Positions 18,101 to 25,000 of a stretch of 43,880 nt of DNA are shown here, one piece after another. Position 1 is the first letter of the stretch. Every line of letters starts with the position of its first letter. Source of the stretch: Prevotella lacticifex (GTDB lineage Bacteria; Bacteroidota; Bacteroidia; Bacteroidales; Bacteroidaceae); the NCBI RefSeq assembly GCF_019973375.1, contig NZ_BPTV01000003.1, forward strand, positions 352,279 to 396,158, written 5' to 3'. Both the position numbers and the translations under genes were made by a program. The notes below the pieces were generated by a model, which worked only from the letters and a program-made list of their open reading frames with translations, was not told the origin of the DNA and did no database searches.

Positions 18101-18132
18101 ATTCCAGTATTGGCTATGAGAGAATATTCCAT
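15118..18132 (-). CDS. srfB: SrfB-like actin/Hsp70-fold ATPase
   Basis: 1004 aa, the usual size for SrfB (virulence factor SrfB family). The ATPase landmarks of the actin/Hsp70 fold are present: phosphate 1 in VVDVGNSKTTAILIEDG (residues about 277-293), phosphate 2 in SLDIGAGTTDLMINEY (about 577-592) and the adenosine-type motif in VILSGRPSSLPAI (about 760-772). The family hallmarks SLIANTGIHV at the N-terminus, YSSPKRFLWD and PRRISRLIVTCPTAM also appear. The first Met is preferred because it precedes the conserved N-terminal strand. It has no membrane segment, so it is cytosolic. It lies 84 nt after the UpxY-like gene and 10 nt before the split srfC-like gene. In Salmonella srfABC belongs to the SsrB regulon, but the biochemical role is not established. 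Here it probably drives or gates the envelope complex by ATP turnover. Confidence 0.9.
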   Translation of the reverse strand: MEYSLIANTGIHVMTFQIEVNTQDPYKMWFHEWYDKQNGEWRLDAVYKLDSEDVYYNKKDIFEGGYFNVASEEISTAILKEDGIFPIKVDDEMSDGIDGEVYKINFQDKQCCLSDFENQWLPVPYFFKKTSKRLSFGPLNWSRMKLLPAGEYNGIKKYNVVLAFDTRAGYEANEYNEYPVFPDKYRKDMRFEVCDNDFQLMDYCSSNEEWGYINAHLMKLSHPEVQRISQIKGKNVQKTAYSATYIYLIDYIVRNSLFPSVTLFKDDGVEYRKVDMVVDVGNSKTTAILIEDGVSLKNVQPLELTDYTSLINTDGEKSKVCKYSDPFDMRVTFRKVKFGRFGINNSPQFVYPSFVRLGNEANSLIRKSSSLDDDTEKLCTYSSPKRFLWDNMPSKEEWRFLVMKDEPADDCILNIPGLSNFLRSDGTIDETGNGGSSYHYSRRSLMTFAFLEMLLQAWGQVNEHDYRYSHGNKSMPRRISRLIVTCPTAMSHLEREAMVKCANDAIRLISLFYGKEIATEVYPKYCKDEQSWYYDEATCSQLVYMYGEISQKYKGCCKEFFDLYGKGNATLTIGSLDIGAGTTDLMINEYKYEEDNVTEVKPIPKFYDSFYYAGDDMLKALVKNVMLIDEGNNSSAFRAALSNLGQREYRQLMKNFFGADYNGQTVVEKKLRRDFNVQYSVPLMNYFLGLLSSQSRDCTIEYKDVFTDCEPNQYVLDGFKNKTGIDVTKLVWNFNYDYASSIVKREFEPLLRKISAILYACSCDIVILSGRPSSLPAIRELFLKYYPVAPNKLIVLNNYYVGDWYPFSNNTGYIKNPKTIVAIGGAIAYYSIKLSSMNDFVLDLSSLKALKSTVNYIEPAREGRRNDYIITPQKSNGKIVVNELPSYLRIRQLGLDSYPSRILYAIDFNSCKLRENIREKARAKGENMTDGEVLAALNEKIDTFKSKMPFTISLERDSEDIEKLSVESVEDSNGNEFSRDYFEVDIQSLGINYNYWLDTGSFDF

Positions 18133-18215
18133 TGGTATATATATTACAATAGTTCAGTAACCTTTTAGTTAAAATCGTTAACAAATATGATGTTATATCT
18201 ATACAGCAATTATAT

Positions 18216-18932
18216 CTATCTATCAAATTCAGATAGCAAACCACCTTCTTTCACTCTTAAAAACGCTTTGGGTATATACGCGGTGGTGATGCAGCCTATT
18301 CCGTCTAGTTCGACGACGACACGTTGCTGGCGGGAGACACGGGCGATACGGCCCTCAATGCCTCGGAAGTCGCCATCGGTGACGACAACATGGTCGCCAT
18401 TCTTGAAATGGCACTGGGAACGGTCGACGAAGAGAATGTGGTCGTTGGCGATGCTCGTCAGGCGGATGAAGTTATCCATCTGCTTATCGGGGACGATGAG
18501 CGGTGGGTTCTTGCCGTCAGCATTTATGCGGAAGTGGTCGTAGTAGTAGCTGAGGTAGGCGTTGCCAGGTGCAGCGAGCACAGGGTCTATCTCTTTCTTG
18601 GTGGCATGGGCAAAGAGCAGATTGGGGATAAGCGGTTCACGCACCCGCTTTTTCTTGCCGTTCATCTCCTTCTCAGCATCATGCATGGCAAGGTAAGTGT
18701 CAATGTCCAACTCTTCCAGCCAGTCCTTTGCTTCCTGTTCGTGATGGTAAGCCACACGCAGAACGAACCATTGCTTTATCTGCTCCTGTTGTCGTGTGTC
18801 ACTTGGTTCCTGTGGAGCGTTCTCCACCGACACCCCATTCTTGAACTGACTGGGGAACGTGCGAGGGGTAAGCCGCGCACCGGAAAGGAGATTGCCGCCT
18901 TCTCGGATGTACACATTAGACAACGTGTCCAT
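18216..18932 (-). CDS. UpxY-family transcription antiterminator (NusG/RfaH-like)
   Basis: 238 aa. After about 50 unconserved residues comes an NGN domain starting at QWFVLRVAYHHEQEAKDWLE, with PLIPNLLFAHAT in the middle, and a C-terminal KOW domain around FKNGDHVVVTDGDFRGIEGR. UpxY proteins bind RNA polymerase at the leader of their own operon and let it pass early terminators, classically in Bacteroides capsule operons. Here the gene is followed, on the same strand, not by capsule genes but by the SrfB-like gene 84 nt away. Its own leader contains a terminator (18954-18988) and a consensus promoter (19381-19411), the layout expected for autogenous antitermination. GC content is visibly higher than in the genes it precedes. 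Confidence 0.9.
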   Translation of the reverse strand: MDTLSNVYIREGGNLLSGARLTPRTFPSQFKNGVSVENAPQEPSDTRQQEQIKQWFVLRVAYHHEQEAKDWLEELDIDTYLAMHDAEKEMNGKKKRVREPLIPNLLFAHATKKEIDPVLAAPGNAYLSYYYDHFRINADGKNPPLIVPDKQMDNFIRLTSIANDHILFVDRSQCHFKNGDHVVVTDGDFRGIEGRIARVSRQQRVVVELDGIGCITTAYIPKAFLRVKEGGLLSEFDR

Positions 18933-18953
18933 AGGTTATCTTTTAGGCACATG

Positions 18954-18988
18954 AAAAAAGCGTGGAACCCTTGTCACTCGTTCCACAC
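18954..18988 (-). terminator. Intrinsic terminator in the leader just ahead of the antiterminator gene
   Basis: On the minus strand, GTGTGGAAC (18988-18980) pairs with GTTCCACGC (18968-18960) as a 9-bp stem with one G-U pair and an 11-nt loop, followed at once by TTTTTT. It lies 22 nt before the UpxY start codon, inside the transcript, so it would stop RNA polymerase unless antitermination occurs. Confidence 0.75.
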
Positions 18989-19065
18989 TTCGAGGCTCTG
19001 GTATTGCCCATTACTGTCAGAACGAGCAACGCAGAAGCCCACGCCTGTATGTATATCGCACCTTT

Positions 19066-19104
19066 GGCATACCTTATATATAACATAATATAATAAGGTA
19101 TACC
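19066..19104 (-). promoter_or_regulatory. AT-rich hairpin in the antiterminator leader
   Basis: GGCATACCTTAT (19066-19077) and ATAAGGTATACC (19093-19104) form a 12-bp inverted repeat with one mismatch that is a G-U pair in RNA. It sits in the middle of the leader between promoter and terminator. It may be a structured recognition or pause element; without comparison this is only suggestive. Confidence 0.45.
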
Positions 19105-19380
19105 TCCGGCTGGTGATTACACACCCATGAACATCTACCATTGCCATGCTCTTTGACAGTAAGTGAAATTTACCAGATTTCGAAGTGTCAAGAACAAAGC
19201 GTCAAGTAAACGCCTTAATCATATATATGTTCCCCACAGTCAAACCGCTCCTCATGGGCAGTTCTTCCCACCCTCTGCGGACTTCTGCATTGGCGGACGG
19301 CCACAAGGGACGTACTCTGCGTTCGGCGGATGGTCACACCCTGCATCAGCCGATAAGGTTTCGGACGTGGTTAACATTGG

Positions 19381-19411
19381 CAAATTTATGAAGAAATATT
19401 GAAAATGCAAA
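19381..19411 (-). promoter_or_regulatory. Consensus Bacteroidota promoter for the UpxY/Srf-like operon
   Basis: Minus strand: TTTG at 19411-19408, exactly 19 nt, then TAAATTTG at 19388-19381. This matches the primary sigma consensus TTTG-N19/21-TAnnTTTG with no mismatch. Transcription would start near 19374 and produce a leader of about 440 nt before the antiterminator gene. Confidence 0.75.
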
Positions 19412-19709
19412 ATAATGAGAAAGGTTTTTTGAAGTCAATGAGAAAAAAGATGTTTTGCTTTGTTGCGTGTCTCAAAGCTCTCTCAAATCGATAAATTTTC
19501 CTCAGACCACTTACAGACCACATAGAAATTCTAAAATATTCTAATAGACAAGAAGTTATCTATGTGCAATAGTGTCAAATCAAAAGTAAATGCTTATTTT
19601 TGTAGACAATATCGTTGAAGCCGACCCTGCAAAGAACCGACTTTTTTGTTTCACTAATACAATTTATGGTAATGAGTAAAACCTACATTCCAAAGATGGC
19701 TATAATGTT
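19412..19709. other. Gap without recognisable gene
   Basis: AT-rich sequence between the promoter and a winged-helix remnant. An 8-bp inverted repeat (CACATAGA at 19519-19526, TCTATGTG at 19559-19566) and a direct repeat AATGAGAAA near the promoter are visible, but no coding frame of interest. Confidence 0.5.
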
Positions 19710-19900
19710 TTACACCGAGGGTGAGGCAAACACATACCAGGCGCCACCTTCACCACGCCGCTCTATATAGCCTTTGTCCGTCATCTGGCGAAGTTGCTTT
19801 TTGACAGCTGAAGTGGCTATGCCTGCCTTTTGGCTTAACGACCCGATGGTGATATCCGGATCGTCTTTAAGGGGCTTAAAGGTGGCCACTGGCCACCTTT
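19710..19900 (-). pseudogene. Remnant: C-terminal winged-helix of a regulator
   Basis: A leftward frame ending with TAA at 19712-19710 reads ITIGSLSQKAGIATSAVKKQ and then MTDKGYIERRGEGGAWYVF, a good winged helix-turn-helix. This kind of ending is common in AlbA_2/AAA_4-type (RecG-like) ATP-binding regulators and in some Fic proteins of Bacteroidota. No in-frame start or upstream domain is visible, so it is the stump of a lost gene. It overlaps a 23-bp perfect palindrome at its upstream end. Confidence 0.55.
19878..19900. repeat. 23-bp perfect palindrome
   Basis: AAAGGTGGCCA, one C, then TGGCCACCTTT: 11-bp perfect arms around a single central base at 19889. It lies at the truncated end of the winged-helix remnant. 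It could be an operator, a recombination site or a palindromic tandem in the lost coding sequence. It is not a terminator, as no T-run follows on either strand. Confidence 0.7.
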
Positions 19901-20024
19901 GAGCGTATTATTATAACGATTTCATTTTCGTTCTATTGCGTCACGGCGGAATAAAAGTAACTTATGATTCAAGTCGTTATCCATCAGTATTGACGGGAAG
20001 ACTACAGACAGATGTCTTAACAAG

Positions 20025-21047
20025 TTATTTGGCATGTCCGATAAGGTTCACGACAACTTTTATCATAGTATCCTTTTCCTCAGGACGGCTTTCAGCAATG
20101 AGCAGAGTAAGGGCAACAAGGGTTGCATCGTCAATGCGCTTATTGTGCATATCGTCATAGAGAATGCCATTCTCGTTCATAAACCAAAGAAAGAGAGTAG
20201 CGGCAATACGCTTGTTGCCATCACTGAAACTGTGGTTTTTGGTGACAAGATACAGGAGCATGGCTGCTTTCTCCTCTACAGTCGGGTAAAGATCCTGACC
20301 TCCAAAGGTCTGATATATCTGGCCTATGCTACTCTTGAAACTGTCGTCCTTCTCGTTTGCGAAGAGTCCGCTTCCGCCAAATTTCTCTCGCAGTTCCGCA
20401 AGGACTTTCATTGCACCTTCGTATGTAGCGTGAAACTTCTCCTCTGTGGAGCTTTCTGGTATGCTCAGCCGCTGGTAATCATAGTCGTCAAGACGGTCAA
20501 GAGCGAAAGTGTAGTCCACAACAACATCAAGCAGGGCGTTTCGCACCTCCTTGCTGAGGTCTTGCAACTTCACCGTCCTCGCCATCGAGCGTACCAATTG
20601 TACCATCTGTTGGTAGTTCTCCTCACGGATACGCTGGTTGATAGCGTAGCCTTTGATGAGATAATCCCTCAATACGCTTGTGGCCCATTGACGGAATTGA
20701 ATACCTCTCTTCGTGTTTACACGATAACCAAGCGAGATAATGAGGTCAAGGTTATAATAGGCTACATTACGGCCGACCTGTCTCTTGCCCTCCGTTTGAA
20801 CTGTTCGGAATTTCCGAACAGTTGAATCGGCAGCCAATTCACCATCCTCATAAATGTGCTTGATATGCTCACTAACATTGGCTTTGCTGGAATCAAATAA
20901 CTGTACCAGCTGTGCCTGTGTCAGCCACACCGTTTCATTCTCCAACTTCACGTCAAGTTGGGTTTTGCCGTCTTCGGTCTGATATATGACAATCTTGTTG
21001 TCGAGTTCATCCTTGTTCATCTTCACTTCAATTTGCTTGTTACTCAA
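20025..21047 (-). CDS. RhuM-Fic/Doc fusion protein
   Basis: 340 aa. Residues about 20-200 form the RhuM-family region (KIVIYQTEDGKTQLDVKLE, then VWLTQAQLVQLFDSSKANVS and RHIR-like helices), first named from a Salmonella pathogenicity-island protein of unknown action. Residues about 230-335 are a Fic/Doc domain with the motif HSFSDGNKRIA near residue 276, matching the HxFxDGN[K/G]R catalytic loop of AMP- or phospho-transferring Fic enzymes. Such fusions are frequent in Bacteroidota and are suspected toxins or modifiers. The gene follows a HipB-like regulator, with the stump of hipA between them, so regulator and effector may have been paired after hipA was lost. No obvious antitoxin motif is seen. 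Confidence 0.85.
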   Translation of the reverse strand: MSNKQIEVKMNKDELDNKIVIYQTEDGKTQLDVKLENETVWLTQAQLVQLFDSSKANVSEHIKHIYEDGELAADSTVRKFRTVQTEGKRQVGRNVAYYNLDLIISLGYRVNTKRGIQFRQWATSVLRDYLIKGYAINQRIREENYQQMVQLVRSMARTVKLQDLSKEVRNALLDVVVDYTFALDRLDDYDYQRLSIPESSTEEKFHATYEGAMKVLAELREKFGGSGLFANEKDDSFKSSIGQIYQTFGGQDLYPTVEEKAAMLLYLVTKNHSFSDGNKRIAATLFLWFMNENGILYDDMHNKRIDDATLVALTLLIAESRPEEKDTMIKVVVNLIGHAK

Positions 21048-21101
21048 TCTGCTTTAATGTTTAATCTACTCTTGATGACATCCAAAGTGAGCGCGTGGCC
21101 T

Positions 21102-21143
21102 TTAACCGTTTCTCTGATTAAAGTATACGTCCAGTTTCCTCAT
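21102..21143 (-). pseudogene. Stub of a hipA-like gene
   Basis: An ATG at 21143, 15 nt after the HTH gene stop, reads MRKLDVYFNQRNG and then meets TAA at 21104-21102. The start resembles the N-terminus of HipA-type kinases, which normally follow a HipB-like HTH gene at this spacing. Everything after codon 13 is gone or out of frame. Short, so uncertain. Confidence 0.5.
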
Positions 21144-21157
21144 CGTTCATTTTTCAT

Positions 21158-21361
21158 TTATGGTACTACCTTTCTAACCTGATAGTTAATCTCCATGCCA
21201 AGAACATCAAGAATCTTCTGCACAGTCCTAAGTGAAGGATTACCGTGTCCACGCTCAATATCTTTCACCGTAGCGAGGCTCACCTCTGCTATTTCCGCTA
21301 AATCCTGTTGGGATATTCCCAATGTCTTGCGTCGTGATTTCATCGTCTGCACCAAATCCAT
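21158..21361 (-). CDS. HipB-like XRE-family HTH regulator
   Basis: 67 aa, essentially one helix-turn-helix of the Xre/Cro type: SRRKTLGISQQDLAEIAEVS followed by TVKDIERGHGNPSLRTVQKI. Small stand-alone regulators of this kind are the antitoxin or autorepressor partner of HipA kinases. Here the expected hipA is reduced to a 13-codon stub, and the next intact gene is the RhuM-Fic fusion 110 nt away. A near-consensus promoter lies 26 nt upstream. It probably represses its own transcript and the RhuM-Fic gene (inference). Confidence 0.85.
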   Translation of the reverse strand: MDLVQTMKSRRKTLGISQQDLAEIAEVSLATVKDIERGHGNPSLRTVQKILDVLGMEINYQVRKVVP

Positions 21362-21386
21362 AGTATGCTATATTAAACTTTTGTTG

Positions 21387-21418
21387 CAAAGATAGTAAGA
21401 ATAAAGAAAACAAGCAAG
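21387..21418 (-). promoter_or_regulatory. Probable promoter of the HTH / RhuM-Fic genes
   Basis: Minus strand: CTTG at 21418-21415 (one mismatch to TTTG), 20 nt, then TATCTTTG at 21394-21387, a full TAnnTTTG match. The transcript would start about 20 nt ahead of the HTH start codon, placing the promoter where a small autorepressor could act. Confidence 0.55.
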
Positions 21419-21619
21419 AAAAAGTCTAATAAATTACACTTGCAGACGTGATTTTGTTCATCCAAAAAGATTTATAACAGCCATCTTCGTATCATCTATT
21501 CTCATGACAGTATCATCGGATGAGTGATAGGTGCGTGCACGAGTCGAGATGTGACCCCTTTGCTAATTTAAAAGAGCCCCCTTGCAGGTCACGTTTGCAA
21601 AGGTATAAAATTCATTTTA

Positions 21620-21775
21620 CTACCCATCTTTTTTCTGTATTTTTTGATTAAAATCCTTCGTTTCCTTGAGTCGGTATGACACGCCGTTCATGTTGACAAG
21701 GTATGCGTTATGGGTAAGTCTGTCGACCAAGGCATTACCGGAGAAAGCTCCGCTGAACACCTTACGTATGCCATC
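21620..21775 (-). pseudogene. istB: istB fragment (IS21 ATPase helper), C-terminal end
   Basis: Leftward frame ending in TAG at 21622-21620. It reads KVFSGAFSGNALVDRLTHNA, then YLVNMNGVSYRLKETKDFN, the characteristic end of IstB, the AAA+ helper of IS21 transposition. The ATPase core is missing. Confidence 0.75.
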
Positions 21776-21971
21776 AGGTGCTTAGCGGAGTGCCTCGGAG
21801 TTCTTCAACGCCCACAGACTTTAACAAGTACACAAACGATGGTGAAACATGGCGGAGCGCCTCGGCGTTCTTCAACGCCCCCGGTTTGTCGCGTAGGGTA
21901 TGAAGGTAATGCTCAAGCTTGATGCTCCAACTGCCAAGCGCAACGACACTCAGCAGTCCATCGGCGCGCAT
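21774..21971 (-). pseudogene. istA: istA fragment (IS21 transposase), C-terminal end
   Basis: The frame reads HYLHTLRDKPGALKNAEALR, typical of the IstA C-terminal region, then runs into a second, frame-shifted copy of the same segment and stops at 21774. No DDE core remains. Confidence 0.7.
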
Positions 21972-22015
21972 CCGTCAATTCCTATAAAGGATTCCAGATA
22001 GCTTGATGGTACTGT

Positions 22016-22041
22016 CTCCCCACCGGCAAGGCGTGGGGGAG
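22016..22041 (-). terminator. Hairpin downstream of the condensin operon
   Basis: CTCCCCAC (22016-22023) pairs with GTGGGGGAG (22033-22041), an 8-bp GC-rich stem with one bulge and a short loop, 25 nt after the end of the MukB-like gene. It lacks a good T-run on the minus strand, so it is only a candidate terminator. Confidence 0.4.
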
Positions 22042-22065
22042 TTTGTATCAACCCTTTGGTAATCT

Positions 22066-25000
22066 TCATTGGATGGTCATAAGCTTTTTGACGACGGTCA
22101 CATTGCTTGCGTCCTTGCTCAGCGAGTAGGTGTACTTGTATGCCGTAGCGTTGTAAGTCGTTGGGCTGCTGTTGACAAGGTAGATATTGCGCTTATTGGC
22201 GAAATCGAGTATGCCCGCAACGTTGTCGGGGTGCAACTTGCCAATCTCGTCCATCATACAGTGGATACGGAAATCGCCGAACCGCTTGCTCACCTTCTTC
22301 TTGAACACGTTGATGAGCATGATGTTAACCATCGCCTTCACAAGCACGTCGGTACCATCGCTTCCCACATTCGACAGTCGCTCCACCCAGTTGGTGTCGT
22401 TGTCGTTCTCCCGCACGCGGAACTCCAGTTTGAAGATGTCGGCGAGGGTGACGGCATCGCGCTTCTGGTCGGCCTCAAGCTGATCCATGAGGACCGTGAT
22501 GAGCTGTACGGCACGCTGGTTGTTCTGTATGCGCTGCGTTTCGTCGGTAAACAAGTCCATCTCGCCAATATTATTGGCATGATCGTCGTTGAAACTCTTT
22601 ATCGACAAGAGATGCTGCACAAGGCGGTCGCTACTGTCGGAGATGCGAAGTTCGATGTCCTTCACCACTCCCACGAAGTTATTCTCCCGGAAGTCGCGGT
22701 TAATCTCGTTGACGGTAGCCTGCACCTGACTCTTGTTTGACATGAGCTCACCGATGCTGTGGCCGATGGTACGCAGGATACTGGCATACTGCTCGCTGAC
22801 CCGCTGGCGGTAGGTCTCGATTTTGTCGTTGCTGATGAACTCATATAGATTTGTGGCGAATTCGGTGTAGTCGCGGTCGGTCTCGAAGTCCGTTCTGAAG
22901 TGGAACGCGTTCTGCGGTGAGAAGTTGGCCTTGAACTTTTTCACTGCCCCCTGGAACGAATCACAGTACTTATTCTGCTCCATCACCCTGTTCTTCAGCT
23001 CCGAGAGGATATCGGCGAGCGGCTTAACCGTTTCCACAGGTGCGTCGGCAAACTCTGCGGGCCACGACTCCGATGCCATAAAGCCTTCCGTCTCATGTAT
23101 CGACAGCTCCATGGCTTTTTTGTTTGCGATAAGACTGCGGCATTCCTCGTCAACCATTTTGATGGCATCGTCGAGTTTCCGGCGTCTGACGGCAAACTTG
23201 TCGTCGAGGTCGTCGAGCTTGATTTTCAGTGCCTTACGCTTGTCCTTGTTCTCCTGCTCATGGTCAAGGAACTTCGCCTTGTCCTCCTGCCACAGAATAT
23301 ATTCCTTACGGTTACGGTCGATGAACTGCAATTGTGAATCAATATCATTAAGCTGAGAACGCAGACTTACCAATTGGTTGGTATCAACACCGAGTCCGTG
23401 CAACTCACGGTCCATCAGAGCGTCGAGCTCTTTCAGCCGTTTCTCCGCTTCAGAGACTATTCCCTTGAGTTCGTCCTCGAGAGCCTTCAGCATGGCATCA
23501 TACCGTGTCTGCACCTCCTTGCGGCTGTGGTTGAACGACTTACGCAATGCGTCGAGTCCTTTCTGCCTTTCGTTTTCAGTCCGCTTTATGTCGTTCTCCG
23601 ACTTATGCAGCCGTTCGTTGGCATCAGCGAGCTGACGGGTATTCTCGTCCAACTTCTGGCGGCGGTAGTTTTGCAGTGTCTCATTGTATTGTACAAGATG
23701 GTTTTCGGCCGACTTTATACGCATTGGAATGCTCTGCAACTCGGCCTCGATATTGCTTTTTTCGACTCGCAACTGTCTAAGTTTGTTGCTTGGTTTCTTC
23801 TCCATCAACTCAACATCCGACGTGAGTTGCTCCTTGCGTTTGACGATATCGTTTCGCAACGCGATAATCTTTGCGTCCAATACCGACTTCTCCTTCTGAA
23901 TGTCGGAAGGCGTGCGCACGTTCCGTTCAATGTTGTCGACGGCAATTTTCACTCCGAAAACGCTGTCCTTGCCCTCCGGAACGATCTCCGGGTGCAGGCT
24001 GGTGTTATAGAGTACTGCTTCCTCGTCAGCGATTTTTCCGATGTTTCTCTCCCACCCACTTTTATTCTCGCCAAGCCATTCGATGAGAGATCCTTTCTGT
24101 CGGTCGAGCAACTGCTGTAGATTTGCAACCTGCTCATTTACAGACGATATCCTATGTTCGATGTCCTTAACATCAGCATCAGCCTTAGCCTCTAAATCCT
24201 TGCGCTGCAATTCCGTCTCATGAGTTATGATGTCAATCTCACGTTGCAGTCGGGCTGAGTCCTTCTGCCGCTGAGAGCTTTCCGTCCGCAGCTTTTCGAT
24301 ACGGGTCTTCTCCTCGTCCATCTGACTGGAATAAGGATTGGCGTTCTTTATTCTTTCCGCATTAACCTGTAAGTCAGCCACTTCCTGCATGATGGCGGTG
24401 CGCCGTTCCTGCAATTCACTCAGACGTTTCTGGAATTCCTCGCTGAACCGCTGATAATCGTCCTTGTATTTGTCGGTCAGCGCACCCATCTCCGAGGTTT
24501 CCCCTACTTTCAGTTCCGATTGCCGCCGTTGCACATCCAGCTCGCGCTGTTTGCGAGAGTTTACCTCATTCTGTCGCAGTGCGTCGTATTTGGCCTTCAC
24601 GTCTTTGTTTTTGTCGGTCAGCCGTGCCATCTGCTCGCTCAGACTCTGCCGGCGAATGTTCAGCTCGCCCTCATGGCTGATCTTCTCTATTATCCCGTCG
24701 ATGCCGATATCCTCATAGTGTTTCCTCTTGGCGGCGGTGTCGTCGAGCACCTTCTTCAGCACTCCCATTTGCTGGTTCAGCTCGTCGCGCTGCTTGTTGT
24801 ATTTGTTGCTTTCGTCCGCAGCATCGCGCCGCTTCTTAGCAAGCAGCAACTGCGTCTCCGATATCTTACTGTCGACCTCAGGCAGTTCTTTACGGTTGTG
24901 CTCCAGAGCAAAAACCGTCTGTCCGGTCAACTCAGCAATCATCTTGCGGCAAGCCTCGTAGTCGGCGTAGGCAGAGAGTACGCGGTCGGCCTCACGCCTC

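Larger units (their letters stand above)
21550..21971 (-). mobile_element. IS21-family remnant (tails of istA and istB, one end)
   Basis: The sequence TGTGACCCC at 21550 begins an IS21-like end with a further sub-terminal repeat of GGTCACG type. Next to it, leftward, are the C-terminal parts of istB (21620-21775) and istA (21774-21971). Most of both genes and the other end are missing. A partial direct duplication inside the istA tail (copies starting near 21786 and 21853, both encoding LKNxEALR in different frames) shows internal rearrangement. Confidence 0.7.

Noticed and set aside
15118..18132. DnaK/Hsp70 chaperone
   Set aside because: The phosphate motifs fit the superfamily, but length and the other conserved blocks (YSSPKRFLWD, PRRISRLIVTCP) match SrfB, not DnaK.
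18324..19088. 254-codon rightward open frame
   Set aside because: Antisense to the UpxY-like gene and its leader; no recognisable protein pattern.
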